From NCBI GenBank assembly GCA_023429365.1, contig JAEYVW010000183.1, positions 1-24,638 of the forward strand: a stretch of 24,638 nucleotides of DNA. Reading direction: 5' to 3'. The notes beneath the pieces are model-generated. The model searched no databases and was not told the DNA's origin. It worked only from the letters and a program-made list of their open reading frames with translations. Every line of letters begins with the position of its first letter. Position 1 is the stretch's first letter. The translations under genes were made by a program, and so were the position numbers. Shown here one piece after another: positions 7,353 to 14,619 of this stretch. The stretch is from Bacteroidota bacterium. GTDB lineage: Bacteria; Bacteroidota; Bacteroidia; Chitinophagales; Chitinophagaceae.

Positions 7353-8417
7353 TCAGGCCGGTCTTTTTATCACCTGCATCAGGATCTGTTCGTCAGGATC
7401 AAGGCCGCTGGTTTTCGGCGCGAGTTGCCATCCGGACTTCAGTTTGTCTTCTTCGTAAAGTTTAATCAGCTCGGGGTGTACATAATACTTTTTGCATATG
7501 TTTCTGGTGTTGCCCAATTTATTGCTCACCTGATCCATTACTGTGGCGATATTTTTCCTTAAATCCGCTTCGTTTTGGGGCGGGTCCAATTTTCGAAGGA
7601 TCTGCAGGGCCTGCAGCGAGCCAGCCCAGGTTCGAAAATCTTTGGTGGTAAATTCTCCCCCTGTTGCTGATTTAATATAATTGTTGACCATACCTGAATC
7701 AATGCATTTTCGATCACCACTATCTGAGTAATACTGGAAAAGTTCTTTGCCGGGTATGTCACGGCATTGTTTGATGATGCGGGCAAGTTTGCGATCATAA
7801 ATGGAGATCTCGTGCGATACCCCTTTTTTACCGGTGAATGCGAACGATATTCTTCCATTCTTTAAGGTCACATGTTTGTCTTTCATCGTAGTAAGACCAT
7901 AGGAACCATACAGTTTTTCATAACCATTATTCCCAACACGGATATAAGTTCTTTCAGCCAGGTTGATCACGGTCGCAAGCACCTTTGATTCCGTTAAACC
8001 TGACGTATTCATATCCCTGCGGATCTGCCTGCGCAGCCTGGGAAGTGCCTTCCCAAACTCGGCTAACCGGTGAAATTTTGTATCCTGCCGGCATTTGTTC
8101 CAGTCATGATGGTAGCGGTATTGCTTCCTGCCATTCATATCAATGCCGGTAGCCTGTATATGACCATTCGCTTTGGGACAGATCCAGACACTGGTCCAGG
8201 ATGGGGGTATGGCTAGTTTTCTTATTCGTTCAAGTATTTCTTTTTTAGTGACCGACCTTCCCTTGAAAATGTATCCATATCCTTTCCCCTTTTTTATCCG
8301 GGTAATGCCCGGCTTCGAATCCGAGGTGTACAGCAGGCTGGCTACCCTGGCGGCGCGCTGGTAGTCGCGATGGAGCTTAAGGTGATCACGATAAGATAAA
8401 GACTTCAATTTTTGCAT
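7353..8417 (-). CDS. DNA topoisomerase IB (poxvirus-like)
   Basis: 354-aa enzyme that relaxes supercoils through a 3'-phosphotyrosyl intermediate. Supporting blocks are WTSVWICPKANGHIQATGIDMNGRKQYRYH (N-terminal DNA clamp), ERTYIRVGNNGYEKLYGSYGLTTMKDKHV, the catalytic-core KDFRTWAGS and NTRNICKKYYVHPELI, in which Tyr312 (just before VHP) is the expected nucleophile. Arginines and lysines of the pentad lie in the RVGN, KDFRTWAG and KKYY blocks. Length matches bacterial TopIB (about 330-370 aa). In soil bacteria this non-essential enzyme is commonly placed with stress genes, and here it leads a four-gene minus-strand run. The ATG at 8417 fits the start MQKLKSLSYRDHLKLHRDY. Confidence 0.93.
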   Translation of the reverse strand: MQKLKSLSYRDHLKLHRDYQRAARVASLLYTSDSKPGITRIKKGKGYGYIFKGRSVTKKEILERIRKLAIPPSWTSVWICPKANGHIQATGIDMNGRKQYRYHHDWNKCRQDTKFHRLAEFGKALPRLRRQIRRDMNTSGLTESKVLATVINLAERTYIRVGNNGYEKLYGSYGLTTMKDKHVTLKNGRISFAFTGKKGVSHEISIYDRKLARIIKQCRDIPGKELFQYYSDSGDRKCIDSGMVNNYIKSATGGEFTTKDFRTWAGSLQALQILRKLDPPQNEADLRKNIATVMDQVSNKLGNTRNICKKYYVHPELIKLYEEDKLKSGWQLAPKTSGLDPDEQILMQVIKRPA

Positions 8418-8570
8418 AGGTCACGATTCGTTTTCCAATATTTGAAAATCAAGTGCCAGAATCAAGATCGCCCGGTATTGATGAGTTTATCCTATTGATA
8501 GCGCAACGGCCTGCATTCTTTTGACCTTTTTCATTATGTGAAGCAGTTTCATGGGTATATGTGGAAATTC

Positions 8571-8601
8571 TTGCACAAAAAATCTGCAGACTTTACATCT
8601 G
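8571..8601 (+). promoter_or_regulatory. Candidate Bacteroidota sigma-ABfr promoter for the 8660 gene
   Basis: TTG (8571-8573), 20 nt, then TACATCTG (8594-8601), one mismatch from the Bacteroidota -7 consensus TAnnTTTG with the expected spacing. It would give a leader of about 50 nt before the ATG at 8660. Seen by eye only; short AT-rich motifs like this arise by chance. Confidence 0.35.
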
Positions 8602-8659
8602 CATAACACAGAGATGGGTTGGTATCACATTTGACTAATACTAGTTAAACACCTTAGTT

Positions 8660-9148
8660 ATGACAACTGACGCTAACCTCCAGGAGATAAGGGATAAGAT
8701 CTACAGGCTACGAACAGCCATCATGTATAGTATGAGCAACGATGTTTGCAAGTTGCCTAATAGCATTATTACCGCTGTCCGGGTCGACGATGAAGGGCAG
8801 CTTTGGTTTGCCTGCCCAAAGCCGCTGCATGAAGTGGTTGATTACGCTGAAAATTTTCCTGCCCGATTGCACTTTTATCACAAGGGTGTGTTTTTTCACC
8901 TGGAGATAAGTGGTAAAGCCTGTATCGTGGATGATAATTACCAGTATGATGGCGTAGCAGGTTTGCCGGTGAGAGGAAAGCAGATGCTGGTTAAAATGAC
9001 CATGAATACAATCGAGTATACGGAGCCTTATGGCAGGAAGGAAAGATCACGTTTGGAAATGCTGATGGAAAAAAGTTATAACTGGTTGCTGCGTAACGTT
9101 TCCGTATCCCGTTCATCAGAACCGGTTTTGTCAAAGAATGCATTGTAA
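8660..9148 (+). CDS. Pyridoxamine-5'-phosphate-oxidase-like split-barrel protein
   Basis: 162-aa soluble protein. The pattern of an N-terminal helix (LQEIRDKIYRLRTAIMYSM) followed by strands ending in DDEGQLWFACPKP, then ARLHFYHKGVFFHLEISGKACIVDD, resembles the FMN-binding split barrel of general stress protein 26 / PNPOx-like families. There DGxLWF and LxxxxxYxxLxGxA motifs mark the strands. The usual N-terminal flavin-binding half is weakly conserved, so FMN binding is uncertain and enzymatic PNPOx activity unlikely. It is followed 20 bp later by a second gene of possibly related build, and both form a plus-strand pair converging on the FAD oxidoreductase gene. Fold assignment is from motif reading only. 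Confidence 0.6.
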   Translation: MTTDANLQEIRDKIYRLRTAIMYSMSNDVCKLPNSIITAVRVDDEGQLWFACPKPLHEVVDYAENFPARLHFYHKGVFFHLEISGKACIVDDNYQYDGVAGLPVRGKQMLVKMTMNTIEYTEPYGRKERSRLEMLMEKSYNWLLRNVSVSRSSEPVLSKNAL

Positions 9149-9168
9149 CTATTAACAATACAGGATTT

Positions 9169-9561
9169 ATGCATAGAAATTTTTACACGATCAGCCAGAA
9201 AGTTAATTCGATACAGGCTGGTTTACTACGACGTCAAACAAAAAATGGAAGTATCACGCATCATGTACTGATGAAAACCTGCGACGATAGTATGTTGATA
9301 TGTGCCCTGACGGATTCGGGTAAGCCCGACACACGTAAATTGATTGGAAAGCGTGTGAACCTGATCCAGAAGAGTGAGAACGACTATATCTATCTCTCCG
9401 GTATTGTGATGGACAAGCCTACGACCAATCGTCGTACCCTGTATATCCGCCTGGCAAAAGCCTGCTGGTTTGTCAAAAAAACAAAAGGCAGTTTATCCTG
9501 GCTGCAGGAAAAGTATGTATATGAATCTATCCCCTTAAAGAACCTGGGACTGGCATCCTGA
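9169..9561 (+). CDS. Hypothetical protein, possibly split-barrel-like, 130 aa
   Basis: Basic 130-aa protein starting at the ATG at 9169, 20 bp after the preceding gene. I do not recognise it as a named family. The pattern QAGLLRRQTKNGSITHHVLMKTCDDSMLICALTDS, then GKRVNLIQKSENDYIYLSGIVMDKP, resembles the strand order of PNPOx-like split barrels (polar strand, turn with charged residues, YxxLxGxxxxxxD), so it may be a diverged partner or paralogue of its upstream neighbour. There is no signal peptide or membrane segment, and no catalytic motif was seen. Its stop codon ends 1 bp from the stop of the convergent FAD oxidoreductase gene, so the two 3' ends overlap in any transcript. Confidence 0.65.
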   Translation: MHRNFYTISQKVNSIQAGLLRRQTKNGSITHHVLMKTCDDSMLICALTDSGKPDTRKLIGKRVNLIQKSENDYIYLSGIVMDKPTTNRRTLYIRLAKACWFVKKTKGSLSWLQEKYVYESIPLKNLGLAS

Positions 9562-9562
9562 A

Positions 9563-10765
9563 TTAGCGGTCAAAGCGAAACATACTCGCCGCCTGGTTCT
9601 TAATACCCTTGAGAAGATCATGAATTATTTGGGTGGCAATGACACTGAACGTAATTCCATTGCCACCAAAACCCAATGCAAAATATGTATTGGGTCGTTC
9701 CGGAATAGACCCGATATATGGTAATCCATCCCTGGTAGCGGCGAAAGTCCCTGCCCATTTAAAATCTGTTTTAAATAAAATCTCAGGAAAGAGCTTCTCA
9801 ATAGATCTTTCAATGCTTTTCGCTTTTTCGCTAAGCATCCGATCCCGCTGTTTTGGATTAGAGAATGGGATATCTCTTCCACCTGCAATGATCCTGTTGT
9901 CGCTGGTTGTCCGCAGATATAAATAAGGGCGCGCAGTTTCCCAGATCATCGCGTTCTTATACCAGAAATTTTTATGCTGGAAAGGTTCGCTTGCAATGGC
10001 GAAAGTGGCGTGGTTATCCTGGATTTTTTTTGGGACATACTTTTGGGATTCATAACCACAGGCGATCACCAGTTTCCTGGCTAAGATCTTCTTTTTATCG
10101 GCCGTTTGTAATTCCACACTGCGTTTTTGATATCTGATATGAGTGATTTCAGTATTGTCATACACCCGCAGGCCTTTTGAAATGTTTTTTGATAACAGGC
10201 GATGAGTGAGCAGGTAGGCATCCGCTATGGCACCGTCGGAAGAAAACAGACCGGCAGGGCTTGAAAAGCCGAATTTGTTTTGCACATCGTCCTGCCCAAA
10301 CAAACTTACATCAAATCCTTCCTGTCGACGTAGCTCGTATTCTTTTTGGAGGTCATCGACATCCTTTTTGAAGGATGCAAACTGGAAACTGGGTTTTTTT
10401 TCGAATAAGCCTGGCCCATTTAAGCGTGAGCAAATTTTTTCCAGGTCGTAGATTGCTTTTCTACAAAGCTTATAACTTGCCACCGCTGTTTTTTTACCCA
10501 CAAGATCGATTAGTTTGTAAAGTGGGGTATCAATTTCATATTGCAGCAGGGAAGTACTGGCTGCCGTACTGCCGGTGCCCGCATGGCGGCGGTCAGCTAC
10601 TACCACATCATAACCAGCGCGTAGAAGCCGGTCCGCCAGCAAAGCGCCGCTGATCCCCGCACCAATGATCGCGATATCAGCTTTTATATTGTTATCCAGG
10701 GATGGATAACTGTTAATAATTCCATGCCGTAGCAGGGCATAAGGATAAGGTGTGCGAAGATCCAT
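9563..10765 (-). CDS. FAD-dependent oxidoreductase of the DAO (glycine/D-amino acid oxidase) family
   Basis: 400-aa flavoprotein. The Rossmann motif ADIAIIGAGISGALLADRLLRAGYDVVVADRR (about 31-60) with an acidic end residue binds the FAD adenosine. GTGSTAASTSLLQYEID is the second FAD loop of DAO enzymes. The C-terminal block RDGLPYIGSIPERPNTYFALGFGGNGITFS closes the flavin site. Substrate residues are not diagnostic; it could oxidise an amine or amino acid. Unlike some relatives, no C-terminal Rieske domain is present. The ATG at 10765 gives the common short lead-in before the Rossmann fold. It sits within the stress-type cluster and converges on the 9169-9561 gene with a single base between stop codons. 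Confidence 0.88.
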   Translation of the reverse strand: MDLRTPYPYALLRHGIINSYPSLDNNIKADIAIIGAGISGALLADRLLRAGYDVVVADRRHAGTGSTAASTSLLQYEIDTPLYKLIDLVGKKTAVASYKLCRKAIYDLEKICSRLNGPGLFEKKPSFQFASFKKDVDDLQKEYELRRQEGFDVSLFGQDDVQNKFGFSSPAGLFSSDGAIADAYLLTHRLLSKNISKGLRVYDNTEITHIRYQKRSVELQTADKKKILARKLVIACGYESQKYVPKKIQDNHATFAIASEPFQHKNFWYKNAMIWETARPYLYLRTTSDNRIIAGGRDIPFSNPKQRDRMLSEKAKSIERSIEKLFPEILFKTDFKWAGTFAATRDGLPYIGSIPERPNTYFALGFGGNGITFSVIATQIIHDLLKGIKNQAASMFRFDR

Positions 10766-10908
10766 GGTAACTTGCTTTGCTGATGCAGATTAGACAAATT
10801 TCCCGCCATATTTTACCTGGTTTAACCCGGGAAAACACTTAGTCGAATTGCGTGGAAATGCCATGTCGGCTGGCATCATTTTTTCTATATACGGATAAAA
10901 CGCATTTT

Positions 10909-11076
10909 ATGAAACTGGCTTTATTTATTATAGCGGCTTTGTTAGCGGTGGCATGGATAATATCTTGTTTCGTTCTGAAAGCCGGCATTTTTGTACATAT
11001 TTTCCTAATCACAGCTGCCCTGCTTTTCATGCAGGCTATTATTATTAACCCCGGATCGCTGACTAAGAAAATATAG
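10909..11076 (+). CDS. 55-aa small membrane protein (DUF5670/lmo0937-like)
   Basis: Starts at the ATG at 10909: MKLALFIIAALLAVAWIISCFVLKAGIFVHIFLITAALLFMQAIII... Two hydrophobic helices flank a KAGIFVH turn, and the tail is NPGSLTKKI. The arrangement hydrophobic helix, W, (F/S)xxAGxxxHxxL, hydrophobic helix matches the lmo0937/DUF5670 family of about 50-aa membrane peptides (from memory), which are stress-associated with no known activity. An upstream extension of the reading frame to about 10852 lacks protein character. The histidine kinase starts 36 bp downstream on the same strand, so the two may be cotranscribed. Confidence 0.8.
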   Translation: MKLALFIIAALLAVAWIISCFVLKAGIFVHIFLITAALLFMQAIIINPGSLTKKI

Positions 11077-11112
11077 CTTTAAATTACAAGTTCTATTTCA
11101 GAACTTTTGCCG

Positions 11113-12510
11113 ATGCCCATTCCTGTCATAATAAAGAACCGGTGGGGTTATGCTATCGCATTCCTGCTGCTGCTTATTACCTATTTCCTGATCTTCTTTG
11201 TTATAAATAAACTGGAAGCAGATGCCAGGTCGGTATCGCATTCGAATTCGATCATCCATAATCTCGAAACCATTAAAGGTCAGATAACGGATGCGGAGAC
11301 GGGTATCAGGGGATATTTTATTACCCGTGACCCCGCTGACCTGAAACCTTATAATTCCGGTTCGAAACAAGTCCCATATCTTTTAAAGGAGTTGAATCAT
11401 CTGACTGCAGGCGAAAGAGAATATCAGCCCAGGGTCGACTCCCTTCGTGAACTCAGCGAGTTAAAGCTGCAACAACTTGCGGCTTTCCTTATCCGTTTCC
11501 AACGCGATGGTTTTGTGGTCAGCGACAGCCTGCTGGCAACCTATGACTCCACAAATCTGGTCATGGAAAAAATCAGGACAGTCATCCGTTCGCTGGGTGA
11601 AAGAGAACAAACACTGATGAACGTGCGGAATACGAAGTTGAAAGGGTTTTTCCAGACTATGTCTATTATGGCTATTATTTCACTGGTCATCACTCTTGTC
11701 ACTATTTTTTATTCCCTGATCACGTACAACAAAGAAAACAGGGCAAGGGAAGAAGCCGACAGTAAATCCCGTATCTATCGAATGGAACTCGAAGGCCGTA
11801 TCAATGAATTGAATAAGGCTAATAATGAATTGAGTGAACTTCGAAGCATTGAAAAGTTTGCGGCAACCGGGCGCATCGCCCGTACCATCGCGCATGAAGT
11901 GCGTAATCCCCTTACCAATATATCGCTTGCTTCGGAACAACTGAAAGAGATCAACAGTGACAACGAGGAGGCGGGTATGCTACTGTCCATGACCGACAGG
12001 AACGTAAACCGGATCAACCAGCTGGTTTCGGATCTGTTGAGCGCAACACGAATCGAACAACTCCAGTTTGAACCATCCAATATCAACCTTTTGCTGGATG
12101 AGGCATTGTCGCAGGCACAGGACCGGCTTGAACTCAGGCATATCAATGTGGAGAAGGAGTTTGATGCGAACTTACCCGAAATAGTGGTAGACCGCGGCAG
12201 GATCCGACTTGCTTTCCTGAATATTATAGTAAACGCGATAGAAGCGATGAAGAACGATACCGGGCAGTTGCGTATAAGAACCTACCAGAGAGATCAGAAA
12301 TGCGTGATCGAGTTTATTGACAATGGATCCGGAATGGATGAGGAGACCAGCCAAAAGCTTTTTGAACCTTATTTTACCAGTAAGGCAAAGGGCAATGGTC
12401 TCGGGCTTACGCACACACAGAATATTATAATTAATCATAAAGGAAACATCCAGGTGAGCAGCCAGCCTGGAGAGGGTACTACTTTTACGATTATTTTACC
12501 TCCGGCCTGA
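11113..12510 (+). CDS. Sensor histidine kinase with CHASE3 domain
   Basis: 465-aa membrane kinase. Transmembrane helix 1 (about 13-32) and helix 2 (about 183-204) enclose a periplasmic CHASE3-type four-helix sensor containing ITDAETGIRGYFITRD. A short cytoplasmic coiled coil (LEGRINELNKANNELSELRS) leads to the HisKA domain, with the phospho-accepting His261 in AHEVRNPLTN. The HATPase domain has the N box NIIVNAIEAM, G1 DNGSGM, F box EPYFTSK and G2 GNGLGL. The single ATP domain and HEVRNPLTN H-box resemble the NtrB/AtoS group, consistent with the sigma-54 activator encoded nearby. A TTG at 11107 could also initiate, but the ATG at 11113 is more ordinary. Nothing reveals the ligand. Confidence 0.93.
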   Translation: MPIPVIIKNRWGYAIAFLLLLITYFLIFFVINKLEADARSVSHSNSIIHNLETIKGQITDAETGIRGYFITRDPADLKPYNSGSKQVPYLLKELNHLTAGEREYQPRVDSLRELSELKLQQLAAFLIRFQRDGFVVSDSLLATYDSTNLVMEKIRTVIRSLGEREQTLMNVRNTKLKGFFQTMSIMAIISLVITLVTIFYSLITYNKENRAREEADSKSRIYRMELEGRINELNKANNELSELRSIEKFAATGRIARTIAHEVRNPLTNISLASEQLKEINSDNEEAGMLLSMTDRNVNRINQLVSDLLSATRIEQLQFEPSNINLLLDEALSQAQDRLELRHINVEKEFDANLPEIVVDRGRIRLAFLNIIVNAIEAMKNDTGQLRIRTYQRDQKCVIEFIDNGSGMDEETSQKLFEPYFTSKAKGNGLGLTHTQNIIINHKGNIQVSSQPGEGTTFTIILPPA

Positions 12511-12546
12511 AATGGGGAAGATTTTCTACACAAAGAGAGCGTGGGA

Positions 12547-12945
12547 TTAAATTAATTTCTCAACTGTTTTAAAAATAATTTCCCGCGTAAATGGCTTGCC
12601 TATAAAATAGTCAACTCCTTCACGATAGGCGAGCTCCCGATCGGTAGAAGTATCGTGTGCGGTGATCATAACGATCTTACAAAAAGGGTTTTGCTTTTTA
12701 AGGTTGCGCACCTGTTCTACACCAAATCCATCAGGTAGGTGATTATCAATGAAAATGATATCTGCATCATGTTTTCTCAGGTATTGCCGGCCTTCAGCAA
12801 GGGTACTCGCGTAGGCTGCATCGATATTTTTGTGCCGCAATATACCTTTCAGAAGAAAACAGATATCGGTTTCATCGTCAATAATGAGCGCGTGGGGGGT
12901 ATTCTTTAGCTCGTTTGCCAACAATTCAGACTCTGGATTAAACAT
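12547..12945 (-). CDS. Receiver-only response regulator
   Basis: 132-aa protein consisting of one CheY-like receiver domain after a short N-terminal tail. The acidic pocket is Asp23-Asp24-Glu25 (LIIDDE), the phospho-acceptor is Asp67 (FIDNHLPDG), the switch Thr95 lies in MITAHD and Lys117 in GKPF, so all key residues are intact. There is no output domain, so it works by protein contact or as a phosphate sink or relay. It lies between the histidine kinase (convergent, 36 bp) and the NtrC-type regulator (divergent, 158 bp), which suggests the three form one signalling unit. A start at the ATG at 12945 fits; the first 17 residues are not part of the receiver fold. Confidence 0.92.
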   Translation of the reverse strand: MFNPESELLANELKNTPHALIIDDETDICFLLKGILRHKNIDAAYASTLAEGRQYLRKHDADIIFIDNHLPDGFGVEQVRNLKKQNPFCKIVMITAHDTSTDRELAYREGVDYFIGKPFTREIIFKTVEKLI

Positions 12946-12971
12946 TTCTACGTAACTTATAACCGATGTAG

Positions 12972-13049
12972 ATGCTCAATTTTACTGCCAAAGCCGTCCA
13001 CTATTTTTTTATCTCGCTAAATAATCCAAGTCCGGCATGATTTGAGCAT
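12972..13049. promoter_or_regulatory. Divergent intergenic region with inverted 8-bp repeat and sigma-54-like promoter
   Basis: ATGCTCAA (12972-12979) and its exact complement TTGAGCAT (13042-13049) face each other across 62 bp in the 158-bp gap between two divergent regulator genes. On plus, CGGCATGATTTGAGCA (13033-13048) has GG and GC 10 nt apart and 8 of 11 matches to TGGCACGnnnnTTGCA. On minus, TGGCAGTAAAATTGAG (12990-12975) also matches 8 of 11 but lacks the GC. These could be sigma-54 promoters or activator-binding sites. Evidence is by eye only. Confidence 0.35.
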
Positions 13050-13103
13050 ATATGTGATTTGTTAAAAAGTAAATTTAATTTTCATTAACCCTTCAACTTC
13101 AGT

Positions 13104-14534
13104 ATGATGAGAAAAAAAATCCTCATTATCGACGACGATTTGGATTTATGTACACTGCTCGGCAGGTATCTTTCGAAAAACGGGTTTGATATTGAAATGG
13201 CTCATTCGGGGGCCAAAGGAATCGCTAAGTTCAATGAACAGCGATTTGATATGGTGATCTGTGATTACCGCCTGGGTGATATGGAAGGAATAAAAGTACT
13301 TACCACCCTGCGCAAGGAGAATCCTTCGATAAAAGTTTTGATGATAACGGGTTATTCTGATATTAAGACAGCGGTGGAAGTGATTAAGCTCGGTGCTTTT
13401 GATTATATCGTCAAGCCTTTGATACCCGACGAAGTACTAAGTGTGCTGAATAAGGCAATGATACAGCCTGAGATTTCTAAGCCTAAAGCCGGTGAAGCGG
13501 GTTCAGATACCGGCCGGCGTAAACAGGCAGCGGTTACGGATAATAACGGCGAATACATGATCGGCAAGTCGGCAGCCACCAAGGCCTTGTATGATCAGAT
13601 CAATATTGTAGCAGCAACTAACTATAGTGTGATATTATATGGAGAAAGTGGAACTGGTAAGGAAGTGATCGCGAAAACCATTCACGATATGAGCAGCCGT
13701 AAAGGCAAACCATTCGTCGCCATGGATTGCGGTACACTCTCAAAGGAACTCGCCGGAAGTGAGCTTTTCGGACATGTAAAAGGCGCTTTCACGGGTGCTC
13801 TACAGGATAAAGAAGGTCATTTTGAACTAGCGGATGGCGGCACCTTATTTTTGGATGAGGTGGGGAATCTCTCCCTCGATGTACAGGCTACCCTGTTACG
13901 GGTGATCCAGGAAAGAAAGTTCAAACGCGTGGGCGGAAATAAAGAAACCAATGTGGATGTACGTATCATTGTAGCGTCGAATGAAAATCTGCAGGAAGCC
14001 TATCGCAAGGGTAAATTCAGGGAGGACCTTTATCACAGGTTCAATGAATTTTCAATCAACCTGCCTTCCCTGCGAAGCCGTCGGGACGATATTTTGGCAT
14101 TTGCAGATTTCTTCCTGGCCAAGACAAATGCCGAACTTGGAAAGAACGTGACCGGGTTTGAGGACGATGTGCTCCAGACCTTCTTACAATATTCCTGGCC
14201 CGGTAATCTGCGTGAATTCAGAAACGTGGTCAGAAGGGCGGTGTTATTGACACCTGAAGATCAAAAGATCAATACCAGCTCACTGCCCTGGGAGATCAAT
14301 AATATCGAACCACTGCATACGCCTGCCCCCGACCAGGCTGCCAAACCGGTTAATTCCGTCTTAAGCTCAACACCGAGAAAAGAACTGGACCTGAAAGATG
14401 CAGCCAATCGTGCGGAGTATGAAACGATCATGGCCGTATTGCAGCAGGTTAATTTCAATAAAAAAAAGGCGGCCGAGGTATTGAATATCGACCGCAAGAC
14501 GCTTTACAATAAGATTAAAAATTTCCAGGAGTAA
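13104..14534 (+). CDS. Sigma-54-dependent response regulator, NtrC family
   Basis: 476-aa three-domain activator. The receiver domain (1-120) has acidic Asp10-12, phospho-acceptor Asp54 (VICDYRLGD), Thr82 and Lys104 (IVKPL). A linker follows, then the AAA+ domain: Walker A GESGTGKE (180-187), the sigma-54 contact loop GAFTGA (227-232), Walker B LFLDE (248-252), and a sensor region including REDLYHRFNEFSINLPSLRSRRDDI. The C-terminal Fis-type helix-turn-helix is VLQQVNFNKKKAAEVLNIDRKTLYNKIKNF. It would remodel RNA polymerase-sigma-54 when phosphorylated, probably by the neighbouring kinase. Two ATG codons are adjacent at 13104 and 13107. The intact GAFTGA loop indicates a true sigma-54 activator rather than a repressor-type relative. 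Confidence 0.95.
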   Translation: MMRKKILIIDDDLDLCTLLGRYLSKNGFDIEMAHSGAKGIAKFNEQRFDMVICDYRLGDMEGIKVLTTLRKENPSIKVLMITGYSDIKTAVEVIKLGAFDYIVKPLIPDEVLSVLNKAMIQPEISKPKAGEAGSDTGRRKQAAVTDNNGEYMIGKSAATKALYDQINIVAATNYSVILYGESGTGKEVIAKTIHDMSSRKGKPFVAMDCGTLSKELAGSELFGHVKGAFTGALQDKEGHFELADGGTLFLDEVGNLSLDVQATLLRVIQERKFKRVGGNKETNVDVRIIVASNENLQEAYRKGKFREDLYHRFNEFSINLPSLRSRRDDILAFADFFLAKTNAELGKNVTGFEDDVLQTFLQYSWPGNLREFRNVVRRAVLLTPEDQKINTSSLPWEINNIEPLHTPAPDQAAKPVNSVLSSTPRKELDLKDAANRAEYETIMAVLQQVNFNKKKAAEVLNIDRKTLYNKIKNFQE

Positions 14535-14555
14535 GTAAATTACAGTTTACAACTT

Positions 14556-14597
14556 TTGAAAAAAAAGGCGGAGAGAATTTAAACTTCTTTCCGCCTT
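14556..14597. terminator. Bidirectional terminator between the NtrC-type gene and the first T9SS gene
   Basis: AAGGCGGAGAGAA pairs with TTCTTTCCGCCTT (one G-T wobble, loop TTTAAAC). On minus the stem is followed by a long T run, a strong terminator for the 14620-15867 gene. On plus the tail is weaker (CTTCATTCTTCC). Confidence 0.85.
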
Positions 14598-14619
14598 CAT
14601 TCTTCCCGGCAACTGTGCT

